Source: Rhipicephalus microplus (Eukaryota > Arthropoda > Arachnida > Ixodida > Ixodidae). Taken from it: DNA of 64,000 nucleotides. The DNA lies in contig NC_134704.1 in the NCBI RefSeq assembly GCF_043290135.1, positions 19,424,001 through 19,488,000 on the forward strand. Direction: 5' to 3'. This document shows, one piece after another, positions 33,634 to 44,395 of this stretch; the stretch's first letter is position 1; each line of letters begins with the position of its first letter. A program made the position numbers and the translations under genes. The notes under the pieces are model-generated. The model saw only the letters and a program-made list of their open reading frames with translations, did no database searches and was not told the origin of the DNA.

Positions 33634-33684
33634 CACGAAGAGGGGCCAAGTCAGGAGACACACTCTCCTTTTGCCCCCTTCGTG
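33634..33684 (+). other. 3' UTR hairpin of the LINE
   Basis: 'cacgaagaggggc' (33634-33646) pairs imperfectly with 'gcccccttcgtg' (33673-33684). It is about 30 bp before the AT-rich tail 33709-33739 (aataaaataaaatg then AAATG units), a likely RT recognition structure by analogy with CR1-group elements. The aataaa at 33707-33712 could also serve polyadenylation. Confidence 0.6.
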
Positions 33685-33739
33685 GGCATTTCTGCGGAAA
33701 TGTCCGAATAAAATAAAATGAAATGAAATGAAATGAAAT

Positions 33740-34496
33740 AAGTACAGTGTAAACCTTTCCCAAAGATAAGTGTAGGGATGTAAGCATATATGACTACTGG
33801 ATGGTTTCGCGCAGGATGACGAAGTTTCTTGAGTTGTTGCAAAAATGTCTCTCTTTAAAACGAGCCTTCCACGAATTTTGTTAAATAAACTGAAAGTAAT
33901 GCCAATGTGGTGGCAATAAAAGGAATACCATATGAATGTCCTCAGATTCGCACTTTGCGGGTTTTGAAGCATACAATAATAATAATAAACTGCTGTCACT
34001 TTAAAAATAACTCTTTTTTAACGTGATATCGAATTTTACAGTTAGCTTAGAGTACGTGCCTAACATGAAGACATGGCACCAGCAGTTCGTCGGATACCCA
34101 AGTTCTAATATCAGTGAGTGCAGAGAGCCCTGGATGAGGAACGCTGTGGTTGCCCTGGTCACACCCAATTATCATTTTAGGCGCACTCAGCAATATGACT
34201 CTCGAAAAAATGAGTGTTAAGTAACAAAATTTATAAATATTTTCTGTTACATCTAAATTGAATTTTTCGTATTAGAAATGGATATACTGTAGAGATGTAC
34301 ATGGGCTTCGAGTAGCCCGGGACATCTTCTCATCTTGGGCATGGGCCGGACTCGGGCTACATGTATACACTGTTTTCCCTCGGGCGGGCAGTGCCAGATA
34401 CCAAGCCTTAATCAGGACCAAAATATAGACGTTGTGCCGGTGCCATTTTCTACCGCGTAGCGCCTTTTGTGCAACCGCCCCCGCCCCTTTTTTCAA
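33740..34496. other. No supportable gene
   Basis: The first part is AT-rich. Around 34296-34400 there is a 'gcccgggacatc...gggccgg' phrase of the GC-rich type seen near 35.05 and 37.14 kb. Confidence 0.5.
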
Positions 34497-34717
<221 letters not shown>

Positions 34718-35040
34718 CACCTGCTGAGTGAGTCATCGAACTAGGCGGTCACGTACAAGCTAGGAGGGACAGACCCACGGCTTTAGGAGCTTCGCCCTTA
34801 AAAGTTAGCAATCTAGAACACCAAGTACTCTAGTATGGGGTGGATATATACGCTGCTCCGTAATAATATTTCACTGTGTTCGACTACCTCCTACAACTCC
34901 ATTTAGAATGAAAGGTGAGCCGTATAGTACAATATGCGGCTGTCTCTGAATAAACAGATACGAAAGGACAAGGATGAAAAGTTAAACGTTATATACGTGC
35001 GTCTGTAAAAAGAGTGCTGACGAGCCAGAGTAGAACACTG

Positions 35041-35450
35041 CACGGTCCGATTTTTTCGGCCCGGGCCCGGCCCGGCCATCGATTGATTTGTAAGGTTTAA
35101 CGCCCCAAAACCACCATATGATTGTGAGAGACGCCGCAGTGGAGGGCTCCGGGAATTTCAACGACCTGGGGGTTTTCAACGTGCACCCAAATCTGAGCAC
35201 ATGGGCCTACAACATTTCCGCCTCTATGGGAAATGCAGCCGCCGCGGCCGGGATTCGATCCCGCAACCTGCGGTTCAGCAGTCGAGTACCTTAGCCACTA
35301 ACGCGGTGGGGCAAGGGCCCGGCCCGGTCCGAAAACATTATGCTCCGGCCCGCCCGAGTGAGGCCCTGTGTTTTTAAATACGACCTGTACCCGGCCCGGG
35401 CCTGTAATGTTTGAGCCTGACCCGGGCTGGCCCGGCCCGGTTCGTTACAG
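35041..35450. repeat. GGCCCG-rich dispersed sequence hosting a SINE
   Basis: Runs of 'ggcccgggcccggcccgg' flank the SINE on both sides (35058-35075 and 35315-35345) and continue irregularly to 35445. Similar phrases lie at about 34.3 and 37.1 kb, so this is a decayed GC-rich repeat family, not a CpG promoter. Confidence 0.6.
35076..35314 (-). mobile_element. Full-length SINE, minus strand, 13 bp TSD
   Basis: Forward text starts ccatcgattgatttg (tail in reverse) and ends with the reversed tRNA head 'tagccactaacgcggtgggg'. The B box is gggattcgatccc region 35250-35262 in reverse. Perfect 13 bp repeats gggcccggcccgg at 35063-35075 and 35315-35327; since the target itself is repetitive, the exact border may shift by a few bases. 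Confidence 0.9.
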
Positions 35451-36081
35451 CCAGTTATACCTTAACATAAACGTGACACAATGTAATCTTCGGTTATGGT
35501 GAACATATATAGCTGCCGCACGCAAGATATTTTGTAAAGAGTGTATTGGAACGTTTTTCAGTGTCGCGACTTTCACTGGTACTCTGTTTACTTTCGGTTA
35601 ATTACGCCCGCAACAATTTTGCTAAATAATTGCAGGGCAATATAAAATAAACTTGAAGTCGTCACTGGCTGTCTCGTGTACGCAGCGTTAACCACGCGAT
35701 CTTAGTTTGTATTTCAAGAACTACTACAGCATATACAACTCCCATAAAGTGGGAAATATTGCAGGGTGTCACTGGAGCCATCTTACATTTATGCCGTAAA
35801 AGGTGCCAATACACCGATGCCCATTCACCCCCCTGTTTCAAAGGGTGCAGCAGCAAATCAACATCATATTCATCACCTTCCTTGGAGCTCTTACCTCCGC
35901 TGCGGGAGTGCTTGCTAGTTTTTGAGCGTCATAAGATGACTTTCGCTTCGACAAATGTGGACACTTATGTATTACTGACGAAATATCAATAAGGGAAAAC
36001 AAAGAATAATGCCAGAGAAAGTATAGGGGACGTGCAAGACGTAATTGCAATGTAAATTTGAAAAAAAAAAATAGTGGACTA
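35451..36081. other. No supportable gene
   Basis: Unique-looking, ORFs under 78 codons. Confidence 0.5.
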
Positions 36082-36240
36082 AACTTGCCACCAGCAGGAT
36101 CTTTCCGTCCACCTTTTTTTGTTCACATTTTCATTACATTTACTTCCTACACGCCCCCTACACATTCCCTGACATTATTGTCTGGTAGTTCTTATTATTA
36201 CTGTGTCAAACAAAGGTAACTACCCCTTAAGTTTACTCTT
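36082..36240 (+). repeat. Dispersed repeat 'CTTTTCGTCCA' family, copy C
   Basis: 'cttgccaccagcaggatctt', 'tccgtccacctttttttg', 'cattacatttacttcctac', 'ccctacacattccctgacat', 'gtctggtagttcttattatt', 'gtgtcaaacaaaggtaac', same order as copies A and B. Confidence 0.7.
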
Positions 36241-36837
36241 TTCGTTATCACGAAATATGACAAAGACAAGGGTGGTCGTAAACAGAACCGAAACATTGCT
36301 CCGTACGATGGGCATTACAGTTGAATGCTGAACATTTTTGGCTAATGGGCAAATGCAGAATATTTGCAACTACCTTGCTAGCTCAAAAAAAAAGCGGAAA
36401 CATTTCCATTGATTGGCACGTCTGTGATAGGAGTCACTCCGCATCTATAGCACTTAAAGTGCACTAACAGCTCCTGAGGTATTAATCACTCACGCGTCGC
36501 GTTAAATAGTCACGAAGTCACGCAAGCGAAAAAAAAAAAACTGTGGACATGCGAGAACATCGGTGTATTCGAATTCTTTTTCTAGATACAAACGCGCACA
36601 TCTACACAACTGTAACACTAATATAGGCAGTGCATACTGTTGCTCTTGCAGCAGTACCGCATGGCAAACATTTACTTATTGTATGCAAGAGTGCATTTCA
36701 CTCTATATACAAGTGTAAACTTATATTATAGTTTCTTGAAATTAACTGTATATATCGATGGCGCAGAATGCTAGACGTCATGTTCCTTCTAACTTCAGTA
36801 CGCGCTAATGCACTTCAGGTGGTCTACATTACATTCA
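36241..36837. other. No supportable gene
   Basis: AT-rich, nothing recognised. Confidence 0.5.
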
Positions 36838-36958
36838 TGCTTCTCTTTCTTACTCCTCTTCTTTTCTATCTCTTCCGTTCTATTATTCTCCTTTTTCCCC
36901 ACCCCAAGTGTAGGGTAGCCAACCGAGGCAAGCTTGGTTAACCTCCCTGCCTTTCCTC

Positions 36959-36996
<38 letters not shown>

Positions 36997-36999
36997 TCT
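36838..36999 (+). mobile_element. LINE 3' tail (GTTAACC family) with (TA)n end
   Basis: Pyrimidine-rich lead (36838-36900), 'gtgtagggtagccaaccgag', 'ggttaacctccctgcctttc', then (TA)n to 36997. The (TA)n end replaces the (CT)n end of other copies. Confidence 0.75.
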
Positions 37000-37454
37000 C
37001 AACTACGGCAACTCACAAAACCTGGGTCGCTTCCAGACGTTAAACCACACAAAACGACAAAGCCGAAAAGCGCACCCACGATCATGATACCGATATGTAT
37101 GAGACCCGGTCCAAATACAGGCCTCACTAGGGCTTGAGACTGGCCCGGCCCCGATCCAGCAGTGCCTCACCCGGCCTGGGCCCGTGCAGTGCTAGCTGAA
37201 ACTCAGTCTGCAACGCGATGTACTGTGAAAGAGTGGTCAGCCGTACAGAGCCTGGCGTGCACATTTAATGAAAATGGTGGCATACAGTGGCTTTGCTACG
37301 AGTGGGTTACCCCCCCCCCCCCTAAGTCCTTAAATCTCAGTTTATTAGTTGCCAACTGTACCGCTTGGATGGATACGTCTAAACGTGCGTTAATCATTGT
37401 GCGCCAGGCCTGCCTCATAAAAACAATTGCCACCATACCTCAGCCATTCGAAAA

Positions 37455-37497
<43 letters not shown>

Positions 37498-37599
37498 CCA
37501 CTTTTCCTCTCGGCACACTGCGGCATGCTGTGCCCCTGGTACAGCAGCAGCACGTATATAGGCTGGCTCACGACGTTTAGCGAGCAGCAGCTCGAAACG
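37000..37599. other. No supportable gene; (CA)n tract
   Basis: GC-rich 'ggcccggcc' phrases at 37141-37190, a C-run at 37310-37322, and (CA)n at 37456-37495. Confidence 0.5.
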
Positions 37600-38060
37600 G
37601 GGCGTTTATAAAAGGCTGCCATCATCTGGCCTTCCATTATGTGCTGGTGGCGCTTGCAATGATTGCACGCAGCGAGCGACGCGCGCACACGCCTTCTAGG
37701 CGGAGGCCCTCCGAGTCAGAACTCGCGCGACCTCTTTAACGACACGAAAGCGTCCCGGGCTATCGCATTGTGCCTCTTCAAAGGCGCCCCCTCCGCCACG
37801 TGCCCGACGCATCGCGCTGTGCCGCCCGCCCGACAACGCCTTTCGGCGTCTTTCGTGGTAGTTGCGTGTGTAGTCGAACGACGCTCGGCCGCGCGTGTCA
37901 CGACGCCCTCCGAGAGTCGCGTGCGCGGCGTGGAGTCACGCCGGACGCGTCGCGTCGAGCGCCCCTCCTTGCGACGTGCGCGCCCAATTCCGTGCAGCAC
38001 CGGTTGACGCATTGAGCTGCGCGTCCGCGTGAGCTCCGCGGGCGCTCAACGAGAACGATC
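37600..38060 (+). promoter_or_regulatory. Candidate host promoter: TATA box plus GC-rich island
   Basis: 'tttataaaaggc' at 37605-37616 contains a canonical TATAAAAG. The following 400 bp are GC- and CpG-rich (37660-38060). A plus-strand frame of 114 codons (37663-38007) has no domain and a competing frame of similar length exists on the other strand, so the island is more likely a 5' UTR or first exon than a whole gene. Confidence 0.4.
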
Positions 38061-38232
38061 TACTGGAGTGTGTCTCGAGCCTCTTCTCCGCCTTCATTTG
38101 GTGCTCTTTCTACCGGTTTCTATCGTATCTTATCAATACACCCAAACGCTTAGCATCACGAAGTCAACTAAAACGTTCTACAGTATAGTTAAATGTTAGC
38201 ATTTCAGTACTTTCTTACGAAAAGTATTGAAG

Positions 38233-38478
38233 CCCCGCCGTGGTGGTCTAGTGCCTAAGGTACTCGGCCGCTGACCCGCAGGTCGCGGGATCAAATCCCG
38301 GATGCCCCGGCTGCATTTCCGGCAGAGGCGGAAATGCTGTAGGCCCATGTGCTCATATTTGTAGGTACGTCAAAGAACCTCAGGTGGTCGAAATTTCCGG
38401 AGCCTTCCACTACGGCGTCTCTCATATTCATATGGTGGTTTTGGGACGTCAAACGCCACAAATTAAATCAATCAATCG
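38233..38478 (+). mobile_element. Full-length SINE with 16 bp TSD, slightly aged
   Basis: The head has A box tggtctagtgc and a B box with two changes (gggatcaaatccc). Direct repeats acgaaaagtattgaag (38217-38232) and acgaaaagtagtgaag (38479-38494) differ at one base. More changes in the body than in the copies at 7.35 or 58.1 kb, consistent with an older insertion. Confidence 0.9.
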
Positions 38479-38494
38479 ACGAAAAGTAGTGAAG

Positions 38495-39569
38495 AATGCT
38501 GGCTATGTTCTTACCCCTCAGAACATTTATGAACGCAAGGACACGTCTCTGGCTTTCTGGTAGGACAGCAAGGATTGCGTTCACTTTCCTTTCAGTTCTC
38601 AGCATACGTTTTTTAACACATAAGGGCTCCCTTTGCCTTCGCACTCAGATTCAGGATCAGCCGAGGCCCTGTTCGGACGCAGAGCTCGATTGGTTCAGCT
38701 GATGCTAGCGTCACTTCAGTAACGTATACAAAACCTTGACTTGGCACTGGTTATGCCCGCGATTAAACAGGAAGTTCTATACAAGCGCAATACGGTTTGG
38801 ACTTTCAGCAAACAAACCAAGGTTGGGGCTTCAAAGTTGTATTGTACATTGTTGCATGCTACGTACACAAACTTTAGAAACTAGGAACAACTTGCAGCTT
38901 TCCAATGGGGGAGCATTTATGCCAGATCTCAGTTTGTCAATGTTACTTTGTCGGTGTATTTGTCACCTTTGTAGTCGGTGGAAAGGTAGTACGTTATGCA
39001 GTGCCTTTCTTTTAATCCATGATCACTTATGAGGTGCCCGGGAATCGTGACACAGCCGGTGCCGTGAGGAGTGGATCTGGGAGGGGGAGGGAGGCTGTGA
39101 AGAATCAAGGCGGAGTAAGCTATGCATCCCACTCCTTTCTATCTTCTCTTCTTATGATCCTTGCTTCCCCGTCCCTATCCCCAAAGATGCTGAATCGTGC
39201 TCCCGCTACTGGAGGCAAAAAATAGCCTTTTTTTCCCTTCCTCTTTTCCCATTCCACCATCTCTCTCTCCCTTCTGTCAAGAGTTTGACAAAGTTCGTCC
39301 ATCATAACATAACAAAGATGATGACATAACAAAGATGATGATATAGCTACGTAGCTGACATATAAGTGGTCAGAAGACGACAACGAGGAAGTGGTCTGTC
39401 GGTTGTGCGTGCTGTCTTCCATCTTAGTCGACGCCATACGCATCAGTTTGAATATAGATTTTAAATAGACACGCCTCGTGTCATTTTTACGTAACATCTT
39501 TGTGGTGGAGCTGCTGGGTAACAATATATTACGTAACAATATATATCATAACAAAGATGAAGATTCAGT
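38495..39569. other. No supportable gene
   Basis: The phrase 'aacaaagatgatga' recurs (39313, 39332 and, changed, 39550), a minor direct repeat. ORFs up to 139 codons without domains. Confidence 0.5.
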
Positions 39570-39755
39570 CACTAACCTAGCCAAGGTGAAAACACAGAGA
39601 CCTTTTTGGGGCCCATACGTGTTCATTGATCACAATATAGGATGCTTCGGAACCATCAAGGGTTTTTTTTTTTTCTATCTCACACTCTTAGCGTGATCAT
39701 GGAGCCCGTACCAGTACCGAAACGTCACTGTGTTTTCACCTTGGTTTGGGCAGTG
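39570..39755. mobile_element. Small foldback element
   Basis: Terminal inverted repeats of about 38 bp: left 'cactaacctagccaaggtga' then 'aaacacagagac'; right end '...gtcactgtgttttcaccttgg...gcagtg'. The 17 bp core 'ccaaggtgaaaacacag' pairs perfectly. Interior 110 bp with no ORF. No TSD found. Confidence 0.7.
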
Positions 39756-42295
39756 ACCGCATATTGCTCTTCACCGGAAGAAGTGTAAATTTGAGAGCAC
39801 CGGCTTTCAATGCAGAGTTCCCTCTTGCTGTTCGGGACAGAGGGCTCAGACGGCAAGAACATTACAAAAGCACACGAAAGCGAGATTGAAAAAGAATGAA
39901 TAGTTGACGCACATAAAGAGAGGAATCACCCAGAAGGAAGCGCTTCGTTGGGTCTTTCGGCGCCGACCGGGTTCGTTCCCAACAACCAAGTTGTTGTTTC
40001 TTCACTTCAGCGCTGTCTACGCATTCGCGCTGCCGCTCCACTCGAGTTCACGCGGCTCATCAGCGGCGACGGCAGGGCGGATCCTCCTTCGCGCAGGAGC
40101 CCGGAAAAGAAGGTGGGGACGCGAGCCCTCTCGACCCGGCCAGCGGCGCTCCATCGTCCGCGCGCGCGCGCCGACGTTTAGTCAATTCCGGCTGGATGCC
40201 CCCGCTGGCGCAGGCGGACGCAGCGCAGCACCCTGCCGCCGCAGCAGCAGCAACATGCAAAAGCAACCGGAGGCCCCAACGGCACGCGTCCGCCGGCGCG
40301 CCGTATGAGACGCAGCGGGCAGCCAGCGGGCCCCCCTCTCGGGGAGAGATACATGGGCCTCCTCTTTCCGTACCTTCCCGCAACACCACTATATAGTTCG
40401 TTTCGTTCGTTCGCTTTGGGCGTGTGTTTATGGTAGGCGCGCGCGCGCGCGTGTGCCTCGCGTCCGTACGCTCACCTGTGAGGCGAGGCCGGCAGCCGGA
40501 TGTGGCCGTGGGCGCGTCCACGCGACAACGACCGTGCCCTCTTCGGCCCGCTTCTCTTATAAATCGCGTTGCTATCTAGCCTCGTGCGTTGTAGGGATGG
40601 GCAGCCACGGCGGGTAACTCGAGGAGCCGGCTCCCCTAATTAGAAGGGGGCCCGGGGCGGCGCGCCGCACAACGCCCTGGGCTCGGCCGAAGCGGACACC
40701 TCGCCCGGCCCGTCCGATGGCTGTTGTAGCTTCTGCGTGCACCGATGCACAAGAAGCCAAGGGGGCCTCGCCCTTAATTTTTCGTTCATCTTTAGCGAGC
40801 GTGCGTATATGGTGTACTATGGCGCGAACGAGCAGTGCGGCGAAGTCGTCTTGTAGTGTTTCTTCGTTCTTATCTTTGCGGGTAAATCTCACATATACTC
40901 TCGGTCGTGCCGCCCCGAAAACAGCTGTTATCCAGATAACACATTGCAGTCCTTCAACATCCGCTACAACAATTGCAATTTAAGATCATTGTAGGTTTCT
41001 CTGACCTCCCGACTTGGCACTATCTCTCAAAATGAAAAACCTCAAACGTGTGTGTGTGTGAAATGACCGGATTGCACTGTCTCAGTGAGTTTTACTGCCT
41101 ATGAATGGTCAATTAGGAAAGCTGAATCAGCATTTATTATATAGGCTGTCTCCATTTCACGAGCCTCACTCGGAGGAGCACTGGACCAATGTGGATGTAT
41201 TTAAATGCCAGTGCAAGCATTGACGCCGTGAATTGAGCTTCTCTTTACAGTCAGGAACCAGAGAACAACAAATGATGATAAGATTATAACGGGTGCAGAA
41301 AGAGACAGCATTTTATTGAAGACCATATAGCCGGTGTGTGCAAATCACTCACTTGCTACCCTGACAGTGGAAGCAGATTGGCAACTGAAAGAGAGAAAGA
41401 GATGGAGAAATTCTTTATTCTTGCTATGGTCTCCCTACGCAGTACAATCGCCTGAGGGAAGCTCCGAATATGTTATCTCTTGTGTTCAGGAGCAGTTGAA
41501 AAAAAGTGCCCCTTGCAACATGAACAAAGTTCATCATTCCTAAATTAGTTTCTAATAGCATCGTCATTCAATGTTCGGCAGCAACACTTCTGCAGCTCGT
41601 AATTTCCAACATGTGGACAAGTGTTTTTTTAACACTCTGCGACGAGTCGTCGAGTGGCCACTTTCCGAGCAGGTTGTGAGAGTGCTATATCACCCCCTGT
41701 GATGCCTCGCGGATGAAGCAGGGCTCGCGCTCGTTCGCCATCATCGTCATTATGGCTAGCGCGGAAGCACCAGCAGTGCCACCCGGTGGCGAGGATAGGT
41801 AGCCGCACAGAAAACTTTAGCGAGCCTCTTTGGCATTAGATGGCGATCGGAATGGATGTCTCCTGCAGGAGGTCCGCAGGATACGGCGGGTCCGTGGGTC
41901 GTGTCCCGTGAATACACCCTAGCGGTGAGTCGAACATCGGCAACGCCGCGTTCGCGTTAGTTAGTGCTTGTAGTGATTACTTTATAAGGTTGTTTAGCGT
42001 GTTATCATTTTTTTATTCGGCTGAAGATGTCATCGTTTGTAAAATAGTTGAATAAATGTACACGATGTTTGGTTTAGGTCGACCGCGTCTGATGTGTCGG
42101 TCTATTCGGAGAGCACCGCTCTCCTTCCGAGACCCCACAAGGTGCTACTAGAACACCGCCAATGTCTCACGTCGGTCCAAAAGGCCGTGAAGGCGTACTC
42201 TTGTGCTCTCTGTGCACGACAAGCTTTTGTTAACGCCTCATGACTCGTGGTGAGGTCCCGCACGCTTCAGTGAATTCGCTGCCTTTTTTATCACT
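39756..42295. other. No supportable gene; GC-rich island 39.99-40.76 kb
   Basis: In the island, overlapping ORFs on both strands (134 plus, 153 minus) are Arg/Ala-rich with no domain. 'cttataaat' at 40556-40564 is a TATA-like motif at the island's right side. The rest, including 41.6-42.2 kb, shows no feature I can name; 'aataaa' at 42052-42057 is a possible polyadenylation signal. Confidence 0.4.
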
Positions 42296-42385
42296 CTCTT
42301 GCCTCCCCCACCATATTTATATTCCCCTTACACAAGCGCAGGGTAGCCAACCGGAACCTTTTCTGGATAACCTCCCCACTTTTCT
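42296..42385 (+). mobile_element. LINE 3' tail (GTTAACC family), diverged
   Basis: 'cgcagggtagccaaccggaa', then 'ggataacctccccacttttc'. Missing the CT tail. Confidence 0.65.
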
Positions 42386-43720
42386 ATAAGCACACGAGAA
42401 TACTATTTCGAGGACAGCATATAAGTGGCATTCACCTTCGAGCAACCCTGTGCTCCCGCAGCCAACGCATCAGCATATCCGCATAGCATGCGGATTATGT
42501 GGAGAAGGCACTACTTTCGGCCGCCATGACTTGGTATTGTACACTGTGTGTGCCTCTGTGTGATACTAAAGTTGAACAGTTTTTTGCGCCCGCCATTCGT
42601 TGTCACGTTTTATTGTGCCGTACTTGTGTGCAGCCGTCGCACAAAATGCAAGGGTGACGAACCTGAGAACGCAAAACCGGTTGATTTTATTTCTCGCCGG
42701 ATGTTATTCGTGGTCATTGTAGCCGTACACTAGAGGTTGCGGCGAAGCGTCGTGGCGAGTGGTTCAGCCGTCTTCACCGGGCTGATTTTAACAAGGCTGT
42801 GGGCTGAGAGCCTGAGAGTGGTTCACCTGCGAATGAAAACTTATTCCAGTTTGTATTCTGACAGCCTTGAGCCAAAAAAGAAAGCCATACGCGAACGAAA
42901 TTCTAAAATAAGTAAATCGCAATGATTCAGTAAATGTGCATAGTTTCAATGCACTGGCAGATACGTATGCGAAAAGCACGACACAGCAGGGTACTCAAAG
43001 TTGGACTATCAATATTAACACCTGCGCGGCACACTGTGAGCTTAATTAAATAATAGCCACACACACTTGTTTTTCTCGCTAAAATGGTCTGGCTCAGTAC
43101 ACTTTCATCAAAGCACATGTGACTTGTAACTTTGGTTCAGTAAATAATTTTACGCTCCAGAGACTTTCAATTCGATCGACCAAAGCTGTATAAGCCAACC
43201 ACGCCGAAATTTCAGCCTCGTGTGCACTCTACCACAATCGAATGCAGCCCGTGGAACGGTGTTTTTACGTGCAAGCTTGAAAGAGCTGTTAAGCCCACAG
43301 TTTCAACTAGATTAGTAGAACATCACACTAGTATCAAATTATTGGGTAAACTCTACTTTCACGCTTACAGAGAAAACGTAACTTCAGATTTTCTTACCTT
43401 TGCGCACGCAACGACGCAGTCGCCGTTCCTTTTCAGCGAGGGTTTGTGGACAAACGCGCTAGTGAAGCATCCAAAGATTTCTTGGTTTTCAGTGATTCGT
43501 GTGTCACAAAACTGGTAGTATGCACCAAGTAGTCCTTTACGTCTCAAAGTTCCACCCTCTGAACTAGTCGGATGTAAAATGCGGCTTCCTCGCTCGCCAG
43601 AATCCGTGTCCGTGCATCGCTGTTTAGCATCGGCGTCCGATTCCTCGGTGTACACGCTCAAGCGAGCCGAGCGCGCGTCGCCCATGGCAGCTTCAAGCAG
43701 GAGGACAAGAACAACAAGAG
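42386..43720. other. No supportable gene
   Basis: ORFs up to 106 codons without domains; no repeat recognised. Confidence 0.5.
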
Positions 43721-44395
43721 AGAATTAAGGCAGGGAGGTTAGCCAGACACATGCCCAATTTGCTACACCACGCTGGGGGAATGGGAAGGGGGAGTATAAA
43801 GATGAGAAAGAGAGTGAGCAAAGAGAAGGAGACAAAAAAAAAGGATTATTGTCAGTCAATGGCCTGACGCGTATGCAGCGGTGACACAAATTTAGGTGTT
43901 CACATAGGTCAGCCCTCAAAAAGCACAACACGCCTTTGATTTTCTTTTGCGCCGACGAAAGACGAGGACGGTGCTCCAGAAGCATCTGCATAGAGATGGC
44001 CGATCATCCAATTGTCGCGATGCGTCAGAGAGCTTCTGTCTTTCAGAGGCAAATCGAGGGCAACGGCATAGCAGATGGTCGATGTCTTCTTCGGTGGCGC
44101 AGACGTCGCATTCCGCATTGTCGGTCAATCCAATGAGGGTTGTATATGCTTTTGTGAAGGTAACCCCCAACCAAAGGCGACAAAGAAGCGAAGCTTCACG
44201 TTGACGAAGGAGGTCCAACTTCAAGTCGAGGGTTTATTTGGTAGAGTCTCGTATGTCTCATGCTTGGGGTGTTCCACTCCAGCAGACACAGACTACGTGC
44301 CAGTTAACGAAGTTGCTTTACAGCATCTGTCCTTGACAAAGGAATGAGAAGGTTGTGCTTTTCTTGGTAGCAGCTTCAAAAATGGCAAATATCAT
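43721..44395 (-). pseudogene. RNase-H-type LINE, 3' end of ORF2 plus 3' UTR
   Basis: Minus-strand reading, in order: IPLSRTDAVKQL, WNTPSMRHTRLYQINPRLE, a frameshift near 44220, REASLLCRLWLGVTFTKAY, LIGLTDNAECDVCATEEDID, HLLCRCPRFASERQKL, a second frameshift near 43990, LSSAQKKIKGVLCFLRADLC, then non-coding text. The C-x2-C-x(n)-H-x4-C cluster (CDVC...HLLC) is the zinc knuckle found after RNase H in I/R1/LOA-type LINEs. The 3' UTR carries 'ttgggcatgtgtctggctaa' and 'cctccctgcc' and a short CT-rich end at 43721. An 8 bp direct repeat aacaagag (43713-43720 and 44421-44428) may be the TSD. Confidence 0.8.

Larger units (their letters stand above)
29222..33739 (+). mobile_element. Intact non-LTR retrotransposon (CR1/jockey-like group)
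   Basis: Complete layout: 5' segment with a 76 bp block present twice, TATA motif, ORF1 (29654-30586), short spacer, ORF2 with EN and RT (ATG 30631, stop 33529-33531), a 208 bp 3' region with a hairpin and an (AAATG)n tail. The GVPQGSILGPLLFILYIND motif, the lack of a visible RNase H domain and the A-rich pentanucleotide tail suggest the CR1/L2/jockey assemblage; clade placement needs a tree. No clear target-site duplication, as is usual for CR1. Its AT-rich codon use differs from the GC-rich islands nearby. Confidence 0.95.

Noticed and set aside
29161..33760. Target-site duplication of the intact LINE
   Set aside because: The texts tgaataaatgcag (about 29194) and tgaaataagtacag (about 33733) are only roughly alike and overlap the simple tail; not accepted as a TSD.
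41600..42240. Solo LTR suggested by AATAAA and a GC-rich end
   Set aside because: No matching terminal TG...CA borders or flanking duplication could be found.
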